DNA from: Dehalococcoidia bacterium
GTDB taxonomy: Bacteria; Chloroflexota; Dehalococcoidia; Plut-88900
Direction: 5' to 3'
Assembly (NCBI GenBank): GCA_012270635.1
Contig: JAAXHX010000422.1
Span: forward strand, 1-7,217
Length of the DNA stretch: 7,217 nucleotides
The notes beneath the pieces are model-generated. The model ran no database searches. It was not told where the DNA came from and saw only the letters and a list, made by a program, of their open reading frames with translations. How positions within the stretch are numbered: position 1 is the first letter of the stretch; every line of letters starts with the position of its first letter. Below are positions 1 to 6,115 of the stretch, piece by piece. A program made the translations under genes and the position numbers.

Positions 1-1308
1 TGTCTGAGCAAGGCCGGGCTATCGGGCGCCGACATTGCCGCCGTGTCGACGACGGGGCAACGGGGAGGCATGGCGCTGCTGGACAGGAATGGGAAGGAGC
101 TGTATGCGGGCCCCAACAGGGACGTGCGCGCCTTCTTCGAGGGAATGGCTATTGACGAGGGTCTCGGAGAGCAGGTGTATAAACTGACTGGCCACATGCC
201 GTCCTTCCTCTTCGCACCGGCGCGCCTGGCCTGGTTCCGGGCCAACGCTCCCGAGACGGCAGGCAAGATAGCTCATCTCCTCCCCCTCGGGGACTGGCTG
301 GGGTTACGGCTCTCGGGAGAAATCCGGGGTGAGCGTTCGGCGGTTACGGAATTGGGACTGCTGCCCGTGTCGGATTCCGAACCAAGGGATGCCGTCTCTA
401 CGTTGCTCGGCATCGACTCCAGCCTCATGCCCCACGCCTCTTTCGCCGGAGAGCAGACGGGAGAGGTCAACGCTGCTACCGCCGCCGAAACCGGGCTGTC
501 GACGGGCGCTCCCGTAATAGCCGGAGGGCCGGACACCCAATGCGGTCTCCTGGGGATGGGAGTCACGGAAGCAGGAGAGCTGGGCATACTGGTCGGGTGG
601 AGCGGGCCTCTGCAGATGGTGACTTCTTCGCCCTGCATAGACCTCGAGGGCCGGACGTGGACCGGCAGGCATATATTGGAAGACCGTTGGGTGCTGGAAA
701 GCACGACCACCGAAGCAGGCCGCTCCCTGGACTGGGCATGCGAGACCCTTGGGTTCCCCAAGCATGGCATGGCCTTCAACCCTCGGGAGCCGGCGTCTTC
801 CGAGACGTACACTCCTTTCGCATTTATGGGGCCCCGAATCATGGACGCCAAGCGGCTGGGGATCCAGATGGGCGGGATGCTCTTCCCCACACCCGTCGGG
901 CACACGGATATTTCGCGCCGGGGGTTGGCCAATGCAGCCCTCAAGAACCTGGCCTTTGCCATCCGCGGCAATGCCATCCAGTTGGAGGAGATTTCAGGGC
1001 GGAGGCCCGTGGACATCGCCCTGGGGGGAGGGGTCACCGGGATAGGTGGGTTCCCCCAGCTAGTCGCCGACACCCTGGCGCGAGAAATTACAGTGCCCTG
1101 GGAGAGGGACGCGACGCTCCTGGGGTCCGCGGTCTGCGCGGCGGTTGGCTCGGGGGCGTACAATAGTCTGCCGGAAGCAGCCCGGGCCATGATGGACGAA
1201 GGTGAAACTCTGTCGCCGGACGGGGCCCGGGCGGAGGATCTGGAAGAAGAGTGCGAGGAATGGCTGGACCTTTACGAAAGATTGGCTGAGATCACGGGAC
1301 GTATGTGA
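1..1308 (+). CDS. FGGY-family carbohydrate kinase (xylulokinase/fuculokinase-like), 5' partial
   Basis: Predicted to phosphorylate a sugar or polyol with ATP in the cytoplasm. The frame is open from base 1 (435 residues visible), so the N-terminus, including the first phosphate-binding strand, lies outside the window. Family members run near 500 residues, so roughly 60-70 are missing. The GTG at 43 falls inside the conserved segment that ends in TTGQRGG and is not a credible start. Visible motifs are TTGQRGGMALLD (about residues 17-28), GGPDTQCG with the likely catalytic-base Asp at 178, and LGGGVTG at 341-347, followed by the usual FGGY C-terminal pattern (PQLVADTL, LGSAVCAA, GAY.SLPEA). An oddity is that the segment normally reading GTS after the catalytic Asp reads VGWSG (W200). 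The stop overlaps the start of a class II aldolase, an arrangement typical of kinase-aldolase sugar pathways. Family assignment is firm; the substrate cannot be read from sequence. Confidence 0.9.
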   Translation, partial: CLSKAGLSGADIAAVSTTGQRGGMALLDRNGKELYAGPNRDVRAFFEGMAIDEGLGEQVYKLTGHMPSFLFAPARLAWFRANAPETAGKIAHLLPLGDWLGLRLSGEIRGERSAVTELGLLPVSDSEPRDAVSTLLGIDSSLMPHASFAGEQTGEVNAATAAETGLSTGAPVIAGGPDTQCGLLGMGVTEAGELGILVGWSGPLQMVTSSPCIDLEGRTWTGRHILEDRWVLESTTTEAGRSLDWACETLGFPKHGMAFNPREPASSETYTPFAFMGPRIMDAKRLGIQMGGMLFPTPVGHTDISRRGLANAALKNLAFAIRGNAIQLEEISGRRPVDIALGGGVTGIGGFPQLVADTLAREITVPWERDATLLGSAVCAAVGSGAYNSLPEAARAMMDEGETLSPDGARAEDLEEECEEWLDLYERLAEITGRM

Positions 1309-1967
1309 TGAAGTGGGAGTCCGAGAGAACGGTCGTAGTGCAGGCGGCGCAGCTTCTGCTTCGCCGGGGGCTGGTTGCGGCGACCAGCGGGAATGTCAGC
1401 CTGCGACTGGAAGGGGACGCGGAGGAGGGACTAATCGCCATCACCCCCACCAGCATGGACTACGAGACCATGACTCCCGGGGACATCGTCGTCATTGACT
1501 ATGACGTCGACGTTATCGAAGGGGACACCGTACCTTCCTCCGAGTCCCTTACCCACGTAGCCGTGTACAAGGCCCGGGCCGACATATCCGCCGTCATCCA
1601 CACCCATTCGATATATGCCAGCGTCCTGGCCGTCGCAGGGGTCGCTCTGCCTCCGGTGCTGGACGAGCTGGTGGCCTACCTGGGCGGGCCGGTGGAAGTG
1701 GCGGAGTACGGCTTTCCCAGCACGGAGGACCTGGGGGGAAAGGCAACCGTCGCAATGGGCGAACGCAACGCCGTCTTCCTGCGCAATCACGGGGTCCTGG
1801 CTGCGGGACGAGACATGACCGATGCGCTCCGCTCCTGCGAGCTCGTCGAAAGGGCGGCCCAGATCTTCATCCAGGCCCGGGCGCTGGGCAACGTGGAGAC
1901 CCTGCCGGATGAGATAATTGAGGCAGAGAAGAGCATCTTCAGGATGAGACAGGGAACGGGGGACTAA
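1308..1967 (+). CDS. Class II aldolase/adducin family protein (FucA-like)
   Basis: Predicted zinc-dependent aldolase (or related epimerase) acting on a phosphorylated sugar made by the kinase upstream, such as a ketose 1-phosphate cleaved to DHAP plus an aldehyde. Numbered from the ATG at 1308 (219 residues), it has TSGN at 26-29, a PSSE segment with Glu79, the HTH pair His98/His100, and NHG with His161. The Glu-to-His spacing (19) and the spacing from the second to the third His (61) equal those I recall for E. coli L-fuculose-phosphate aldolase (E73, H92, H94, H155), so the zinc site and catalytic acid look intact. The ATG overlaps the last base of the kinase stop, implying translational coupling. 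A GTG three bases earlier (1305) is the alternative start. The true substrate could be fuculose-, rhamnulose- or ribulose-phosphate, or another sugar acid derivative. Confidence 0.9.
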   Translation: MKWESERTVVVQAAQLLLRRGLVAATSGNVSLRLEGDAEEGLIAITPTSMDYETMTPGDIVVIDYDVDVIEGDTVPSSESLTHVAVYKARADISAVIHTHSIYASVLAVAGVALPPVLDELVAYLGGPVEVAEYGFPSTEDLGGKATVAMGERNAVFLRNHGVLAAGRDMTDALRSCELVERAAQIFIQARALGNVETLPDEIIEAEKSIFRMRQGTGD

Positions 1968-2006
1968 GGAGATCGTGCGGCGCGCCGGCCCAACAAGGAC
2001 GACAGG

Positions 2007-2375
2007 ATGGTAACGGTACCGGGGTTTCTCCTGCGCAGGCTGTACGTCAAGGGCAGCCTGGAAAACGTCGAAGCGGGGGTGAGGTTTCAGCTGAGGAACA
2101 GCCTGGGGTCGGGCTACGCCAAGGGCATGGTCCCCGTCGCCCTAGATGGCGTGGAATTCCCGATGGACGAGACGGTCTTCGCCATGGAGGGAACTGAAAC
2201 TGCGTTCTCCACGGTCTCGGATGAGAACCGGTTCACGATAGCCTTAAACAAGGCTATAACGATAGTAGTGAAGGGTGCTCATCTGGACCCCGGGCCCCAC
2301 AAGATAGCCTTGGGGTTCGTTGTTCCGGGCCTGGGCACCCTGCGGTTCGACGTCAAGGACAATATCGGCGAGTAG
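2007..2375 (+). CDS. Small all-beta protein, possibly related to the C-glycoside deglycosidase beta-subunit (DUF6379) family
   Basis: A 122-residue protein of unknown function, third gene of the kinase-aldolase operon and 39 bases after the aldolase stop. The ATG is preceded by AAGGA at a suitable distance. There is no signal peptide or membrane segment. Alternating hydrophobic and polar residues suggest a beta-sandwich. The pattern LRRLYVKGSLEN near the N-terminus, a central VALDGVEFPMDE, and a late block of the form LDPGPHKIALGF resemble, from memory, small proteins grouped with DUF6379, the beta subunit of bacterial C-glycoside deglycosidases. Similar short proteins are sometimes misnamed hydroxymethylglutaryl-CoA reductase in databases. 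No catalytic motif is visible, so an accessory or subunit role beside a sugar enzyme is more likely than an independent enzyme. The open frame, RBS and operon position make the gene credible; the family link is tentative. Confidence 0.75.
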   Translation: MVTVPGFLLRRLYVKGSLENVEAGVRFQLRNSLGSGYAKGMVPVALDGVEFPMDETVFAMEGTETAFSTVSDENRFTIALNKAITIVVKGAHLDPGPHKIALGFVVPGLGTLRFDVKDNIGE

Positions 2376-2384
2376 AGTCGCCGG

Positions 2385-2840
2385 CTACCGGTAGTCGTCT
2401 ATGTCCGACCATCCCTGGTCGCTTATCGAGTAGTCGTAGGAGTAGGTGCGGTGAGGCTTCAGACGTATCAGAGCCATACCCAGGGGCCTCGGCTCCGCGG
2501 CGATCCGTTCGCCTTCCTCATCCCCAACGTACCTTGACATGATCCTTCGGCGCCTTTCGATTATCCCCTCGGTAATGATCTCCGCCGTGCAGTACATCAC
2601 GACGCCCTTATGGGGCGGAGACTTATCGTCGACGCAGAAGCTGACCTCCGGGTCACGAGATATGTTGGCTACCTTGGCAACGCGAAGCTCGGTGGGAATC
2701 CAGATGTCTCCGTCTTCGTAGGCGTACCAGACGGGGACGAGCTGGGGCCCGCCCTGGCGCCGGTTGACTCCCAACACCCCCACATGCCTGCCGGCCAGGA
2801 AGTCCCGGACCGCTACATCCTTCATGATTGGCAGGGACAT
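2385..2840 (-). CDS. PPOX-class (FDOR-like) flavin/F420-binding protein
   Basis: A 151-residue protein of the pyridoxamine-5'-phosphate-oxidase-like split-barrel fold, the group that includes F420-dependent reductases (FDOR-B). Typical features are the first-strand segment HVGVLGVNRR..GPQLVPVWY (about residues 19-39), then DGDIWIPTELRVAKVANISRDPEVSFCVDD as the cofactor-binding core (about 43-72), and the late ALIRLKPHRTYSYDY strand (about 123-137). I chose the ATG at 2840 because AAGGTGG (2847-2853) sits six bases upstream. A TTG at 2861 gives seven extra residues but lacks that support. It lies 34 bases after cofE on the same strand, and its neighbours make and reduce F420, so F420 is the favoured cofactor by inference. 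FMN or heme binding is possible in this fold. The substrate is unknown. Its 3' end meets the converging small gene with only nine bases between them. Confidence 0.85.
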   Translation of the reverse strand: MSLPIMKDVAVRDFLAGRHVGVLGVNRRQGGPQLVPVWYAYEDGDIWIPTELRVAKVANISRDPEVSFCVDDKSPPHKGVVMYCTAEIITEGIIERRRRIMSRYVGDEEGERIAAEPRPLGMALIRLKPHRTYSYDYSISDQGWSDIDDYR

Positions 2841-2874
2841 GGCTTTCCACCTTTCCAGCAAAGGGCAACCCGTC

Positions 2875-3630
2875 TCACCGGAACAGGTCTTTCTCCGGGT
2901 TCATGACAATGTCCGCGGCCCGGCCCGGGCCCAGGGCCACGCCGCTTCCCTTGATCACCGCCACGGGACATCTCTCCAGCTTGCCGGTGACCAGCTCCGC
3001 GGCGGAAGCCAGTTCGTCGGCTTCCGCGACCACCGTCACCTTGAGCTCGCGCCCATCGTCGTCCCTTTGGCCCACGTAGTCTCGGAGGGGTATGAGGCCC
3101 GAGACGCCGATGGCCAGATCTATGATCCCCTTGCGCCACGGCCTCCCGATGCTGTCCGAGATGATGACCGCCAAGCTGCTTCCCGTCTCTGCCTCCAGGG
3201 ATGTCCTTATAGTGTCCGCCGAGGCATCAGAATCCTCAGGGAGCAGACATACTGCATCGTCAAGGCCAACGTTTGAGGCGTCGACTCCGGCGTTGGCGCA
3301 TATCAGCCCGGCCCTGGTCTCCGCGATGAGAAGGCCCTGGTCCATCTTCACTATTCGGCTAGCCTCACGCAGGACGGCTTCCACGTGCCGAGGGTCCTTT
3401 CCGTTGCGCTCCCCGATCTCAACGGCCAGCGGAGAGGGCGCAATATCGCCCAGGGGCACGACACGGCCTTCCGCCTTGGATACGATCTTCTGCTTGACCA
3501 CCACAACGTCACCGGAATCAAGGGAGACGCCCGCAGCCGTGGCGGCATGCAAAATCAGGCGGGCTACGTCGTCGCCGTCCCGGACCTCGGGGATGCCGGG
3601 CAAGCCGAGAATCTCGACCTTGTTACGCAT
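2875..3630 (-). CDS. cofE: Coenzyme F420-0:L-glutamate ligase (gamma-glutamyl ligase)
   Basis: Adds L-glutamate residues to F420-0 in a GTP-dependent reaction, giving the gamma-linked glutamate tail of coenzyme F420. The 251 residues match the usual CofE domain length; the extra C-terminal FbiB nitroreductase-like domain of actinobacterial FbiB is absent. Diagnostic blocks are KQKIVSKAEG (46-55), GLICANAGVDASNV (108-121), ISDSIGRPWRKG (157-168) with the following DLAIGVSG, the segment TVVAEADELASAAELVTGK (199-217) and VIKGSG (225-230). It starts at an ATG 23 bases after the npdG stop with only a weak upstream AGG, so it is probably translated from the npdG transcript. The other F420 genes (cofC, cofD, cofG/H or fbiC) are not in the window, so this is only part of the pathway. 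Confidence 0.95.
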   Translation of the reverse strand: MRNKVEILGLPGIPEVRDGDDVARLILHAATAAGVSLDSGDVVVVKQKIVSKAEGRVVPLGDIAPSPLAVEIGERNGKDPRHVEAVLREASRIVKMDQGLLIAETRAGLICANAGVDASNVGLDDAVCLLPEDSDASADTIRTSLEAETGSSLAVIISDSIGRPWRKGIIDLAIGVSGLIPLRDYVGQRDDDGRELKVTVVAEADELASAAELVTGKLERCPVAVIKGSGVALGPGRAADIVMNPEKDLFR

Positions 3631-3653
3631 GGAGCGCAGCCTGGGAGTCGGGC

Positions 3654-4328
3654 CTATAGGCCCACTATCTTCAGGGACGCGTGGGACTTATAGATGCGGT
3701 TGATATTCAGAATCAAAGTGGTGAAGTCCTCTACGTAGCGGGAGTTGGCCAGCCCACCCCCGTTGACGGCGTGGATGCCATCGACCTCCTCGGCGAGGTC
3801 CATAACCCGGGCCCGGGCTTCCTTGTCGTCGCCGCAGACGACGACCGAGCAGTCGATCCGCTCATTGGGGTCCATGAGGGTCTCGGCGCTCAAGTTCTGG
3901 AAGGCCGAGACCACGGTGGCGTCGGGGAGGACGGCCTGGGCCTGCTCTGCGGCGGAGCCTTCGTCCACGGGAATGGCGGTGATCTTGCCCTTGGCGAACA
4001 GTACGGGAACGACGGTATCCACGACCAGCTTGTTGCCTATCTCATCCTTCAGGGCAGCCAGGATGTCGGCTTGTCCCGAATATGGGACGGTAATGATCAC
4101 AACGTCGCCTGCGGCAACGGCTGGGCCATTCTCCATGCCGGATGCCTTGCCCACGTTGGACCCGGCTTTTCCGGCCGGTACGGCGGCGAGCATCTCGGTG
4201 AGCTTGTCGCCGGCCGCCGACGCCCGTTCGGCGGAACGAGACCCGATAACTACGTCGTGGCCGGCCAGAAGGAATCTAAACGCCAGGCCCAGCCCCTCCG
4301 GGCCGGTCCCGCCGATGAATGAAAGCAT
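3654..4328 (-). CDS. npdG: NADPH:F420 oxidoreductase (F420-dependent NADP reductase)
   Basis: Transfers hydride between NADPH and coenzyme F420, in non-methanogenic bacteria probably to supply F420H2 to F420-dependent reductases. The 224-residue protein begins with a Rossmann fingerprint, FIGGTGPEGLGLA (4-16). It is followed by GSRS (29-32), the site that usually recognises the NADP 2'-phosphate, then IITVPYSGQ (78-86), the GSAAEQAQ block (124-131), and the C-terminal GGGLANSRYVEDFT segment (190-203). Length and motif order fit the Fno/NpdG family (archaeal Fno is about 212 residues). The ATG at 4328 has GGAGG (4337-4341) eight bases upstream and a TATAAT-like box further up. It is the first gene of the npdG-cofE-FDOR cluster. 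A plain NADP oxidoreductase of the F420-dependent-like superfamily cannot be excluded, but the cofE neighbour strongly favours F420. Confidence 0.93.
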   Translation of the reverse strand: MLSFIGGTGPEGLGLAFRFLLAGHDVVIGSRSAERASAAGDKLTEMLAAVPAGKAGSNVGKASGMENGPAVAAGDVVIITVPYSGQADILAALKDEIGNKLVVDTVVPVLFAKGKITAIPVDEGSAAEQAQAVLPDATVVSAFQNLSAETLMDPNERIDCSVVVCGDDKEARARVMDLAEEVDGIHAVNGGGLANSRYVEDFTTLILNINRIYKSHASLKIVGL

Positions 4329-4410
4329 ACAGTTCGCCTCCAGGATGGTTTGGTGGGTCGGCGCCCATTATACGGGCGACCACCGACCCCGCGCTAGGCT
4401 GGCTTTCCTC
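4329..4410 (-). promoter_or_regulatory. Promoter-like region of the npdG-cofE-FDOR operon with a dyad around the -10 box
   Basis: The gap between the metalloprotease stop and the npdG start. On the minus strand a perfect TATAAT (plus coordinates 4367-4372) lies 38 bases before the npdG ATG, giving a predicted leader of about 31 bases with GGAGG at 4337-4341. No good -35 hexamer is visible at 16-18 bases. The -10 box sits in the loop of a 12-bp interrupted dyad. GGGTCGG+CGCCC at 4355-4366 pairs with GGGCG (4374-4378) and CCGACCC (4383-4389), with four unpaired bases, ACCA, in the right arm. The dyad could be an operator or a hairpin from upstream readthrough; there is no U-tract to make it a standard terminator. 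Confidence 0.5.
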
Positions 4411-5145
4411 TCATTCAAGCCACCGGAGGACCCGCTCGATTTCCCGGCCCGTCAAGCCCTTGGTCCGAGCGAAGCGGGGCATGTTCCACCAGTACCCCAT
4501 GATAGTGTCGGACCAGTTGGGCCTCTGGGACGCGGGCCAGGCGTCGGGGTGGGGAAGCCCGAGACCGTGAAGAAGCTCGTGGAGAAAGGCGGCGGTCTGT
4601 CCGTTCCGGCTTCGTGCGTTGTCGGGCCATGACTCGTCGAGCAGGGCGGAGGCGGCATTGGGCTGGGGATAGGAGCAGAGGGCCTCCAGGCAGATGTCCC
4701 CAACCATTGCGAGGCCGGGCCCCGACTCCGAATACGCGATGCCTCCGGCATACCCTCCCATTCCGCGAACGAACCCCAGGTAGACGTACTCGGCGGACAT
4801 GGGCATGCCCCTCCCCTCGATCTCCCTCCTCAGCTCCGATATGCCCCGGTCCCGCCATTCCGACAGTGGGGTCTGGGAGTCCAGTCGTTCCAGGGCGCTC
4901 CAGTTGAGGTCGACGCCGAGGACTTCATCCAGCCACACCCTCCCGGCGAACACGGCCTCTTCGAGCCGCTCCTCCGGCATTCTCACGGGCCAAGACAGGA
5001 AATACGTATCGTCTCCTACGGGCGCCGTCACCCCGACGGGCTCCGCGTCCAGGCCCTTGGGGTAGACCAGCAGGGCCACTATGTTGCGGTTGACGGCAGG
5101 GAGGGGAGATGGGGGTGTGGGGGCCCGGCGGAGCCTGCGGCGCAT
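4411..5145 (-). CDS. Putative zinc metalloprotease with metzincin motif, family not recognised
   Basis: A 244-residue protein (from the ATG at 5145) whose only recognisable part is the C-terminal zinc site HELLHGLGLPHPD: His189, Glu190, His193, Gly196, His199. This is a full HExxHxxGxxH metzincin signature, with an Asp two residues after the third His. A candidate Met-turn, DTIMGY (Met216), lies 17 residues further on, at a spacing usual for the group. The first half (NIVALLVYPKG onwards) resembles nothing I know. No signal peptide or membrane segment is visible; the N-terminus is Arg-rich and then Pro-rich (MRRRLRRAPTPPSPLP). The frame stays open upstream to a TTG at 5235, but a minus-strand TATAAT at 5195-5200 favours a start downstream of it. 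The RBS at 5145 is weak, and a TTG at 5154 is an alternative. It shares the strand of the F420 genes downstream, but the npdG promoter suggests separate transcription. Peptidase activity is inferred from the motif only. Confidence 0.8.
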   Translation of the reverse strand: MRRRLRRAPTPPSPLPAVNRNIVALLVYPKGLDAEPVGVTAPVGDDTYFLSWPVRMPEERLEEAVFAGRVWLDEVLGVDLNWSALERLDSQTPLSEWRDRGISELRREIEGRGMPMSAEYVYLGFVRGMGGYAGGIAYSESGPGLAMVGDICLEALCSYPQPNAASALLDESWPDNARSRNGQTAAFLHELLHGLGLPHPDAWPASQRPNWSDTIMGYWWNMPRFARTKGLTGREIERVLRWLE

Positions 5146-5294
5146 TCTGTCCAATAAGCCCAGGGATATGCCTCGCTGTCGGAAGTGTGATAAAATTATA
5201 ACCCCCAGCCGAAACACTACCTGTGAGGGTGGCAAAGCGCCCTTTTGAGCAATCAGAGGACATTTTCGAGGGAATCTCGGGGTAGGAGGGTAAG
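5146..5294. promoter_or_regulatory. Divergent intergenic region with overlapping -10-like boxes
   Basis: This 149-bp space separates the minus-strand metalloprotease from the plus-strand kinase-like gene. An AT-rich island at about 5190-5201 stands out in GC-rich DNA. On the plus strand it reads TGATAAAAT, an extended -10 element (hexamer 5191-5196). On the minus strand it reads TATAAT (5195-5200). The two hexamers share two base pairs, so both promoters probably cannot be occupied at once. Neither has a convincing -35. Predicted leaders are about 43 bases toward the protease and about 92 bases toward the kinase-like gene. The kinase RBS is AGGAGGG at 5284-5290. I see no clear riboswitch fold in the longer leader. 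Confidence 0.5.
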
Positions 5295-5966
5295 ATGCCG
5301 GCTATAACGATTCGAGGACTTATTGGCAGCGGCGCGTACATAGTCGCGCCCGAAGTCGCACGGGTGATGAACGTGCGCTATGTGGACCGTCAGATCCTAA
5401 GCGAGGTGGCCCGTCACCTGGACACGACGGTTGAAGAGGTGGTGGATATAGACCAGGTGCCGTGGGGCCTGAGGGGACGGATTGCGAAGGAGTTGGGCCG
5501 GGCGTTCGAGCAGATTTCCGCCGGGCCCGTGGCCCCCTTCGATCTCGGGCCCCACTACGTGCCCACCGGCGACGTGTTGACCGAAGAGAAGTACGCCAAC
5601 GCATTGGAATCGGTCATCCATGACATGGCTGAGACCGAAAGCGTGGTCCTGGTCAGCCGGGGCGCTCAGTTGGTGCTGAAGGACCACCCGGGCTCCCTGC
5701 ATATCTTCCTCCACGCACCCCTGGAGGTGCGCATACCCCGGGTCATGGACTATTTCCACATCTCCCGGGAGGAGGCCGAAGCCAAGGTCACCGAGATGGA
5801 CAAGGCCCACAGGGCCTACATCAGGAAGTACTTCAAGGCCGAAGTGGAGGACATGGAGCACTACGACCTGGTGATCAACACCAGGAAGATCAGCCTTCGG
5901 GAAGCGATCAACATCATAGTGTCCCTTGTGCAGCAGGAGCAGGAGGCACAGGTAGCGGGGACCTGA
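5295..5966 (+). CDS. Cytidylate kinase-like family protein
   Basis: A 223-residue protein resembling the Cytidylate_kin2 group, P-loop nucleoside-monophosphate-kinase-fold proteins of mostly unknown substrate. The N-terminal strand plus loop reads ITIRGLIGSGAYIVAPEVA (4-22). YVDRQIL (29-35) fits the usual Y.DREI element. VVLVSRGAQLVLKDHPG (117-133) matches the central strand and G/S-R-G element. IFLHAPLEVRIPRVM (137-151) is the Arg-containing lid entrance. MDKAHRAYIRKYF (168-180) and YDLVINT (190-196) complete the family pattern. The loop GLIGSGAY (8-15) lacks both the Lys and the following Ser/Thr of a classic Walker A. Close relatives often have GSGGR there, so this is partly a family trait. 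The ATG has a strong AGGAGGG four bases upstream, and a hairpin follows the stop. It is probably not the housekeeping CMP kinase; nucleotide binding and substrate are open. Confidence 0.85.
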   Translation: MPAITIRGLIGSGAYIVAPEVARVMNVRYVDRQILSEVARHLDTTVEEVVDIDQVPWGLRGRIAKELGRAFEQISAGPVAPFDLGPHYVPTGDVLTEEKYANALESVIHDMAETESVVLVSRGAQLVLKDHPGSLHIFLHAPLEVRIPRVMDYFHISREEAEAKVTEMDKAHRAYIRKYFKAEVEDMEHYDLVINTRKISLREAINIIVSLVQQEQEAQVAGT

Positions 5967-6004
5967 CCCAGTAAGGTCTCAAGCTAACGCCGTCAGCAAG
6001 TCAT

Positions 6005-6043
6005 AACGCCCCGATTCGGAACTTGGATCGGGGCGTTGTTTGT
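6005..6043 (+). terminator. Strong hairpin, probable Rho-independent terminator of the kinase-like gene
   Basis: The stem AACGCCCCGAT (6005-6015) pairs perfectly with ATCGGGGCGTT (6027-6037). A G-U pair and one more C-G pair extend it inward, leaving a loop of about seven bases, GGAACTT. The plus strand continues GTTTGTC, a short and imperfect T-run. It lies 39 bases after the kinase-like stop and between converging genes, so it could also stop minus-strand transcription from the ridA-like gene. The remaining part of the 5967-6115 gap shows no other feature. Confidence 0.75.
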
Positions 6044-6115
6044 CAAGGTGGATTTAGGCCGGCCGGAATATCTTGATGAACTCGCTTTCGGGGCCCGAGA
6101 GCTCATTTCCTCTTT

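Noticed and set aside
273..1190. Long open frame of 305 codons on the minus strand inside the kinase gene
   Set aside because: It is antisense to a clear FGGY kinase, rich in Arg/Pro/Ser as expected of a GC-rich shadow frame, and has no family motif.
2366..2383. Six-bp hairpin (CGGCGA/TCGCCG) between the converging small gene and FDOR gene
   Set aside because: The stem is short, partly inside the coding end, and has no T-run on either strand; too weak to call a terminator.
2764..3276. 170-codon plus-strand frame opposite the FDOR and cofE genes
   Set aside because: Antisense to strongly conserved CofE and FDOR motifs; no domain and no supporting RBS seen.
3745..4632. 295-codon plus-strand frame across npdG and the 3' end of the metalloprotease
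   Set aside because: It spans two well-supported minus-strand genes and the promoter gap between them, with a low-complexity composition and no recognisable domain.
5146..5235. N-terminal extension of the metalloprotease to a TTG at 5235
   Set aside because: The extension covers the TATAAT at 5195-5200 that would be its own promoter, lacks a good RBS, and does not make a convincing signal peptide.
4925..5341. 138-codon minus-strand frame across the divergent intergenic region
   Set aside because: It overlaps the metalloprotease in another frame and runs into the start of the kinase-like gene; Pro/Gly/Arg-rich shadow composition.
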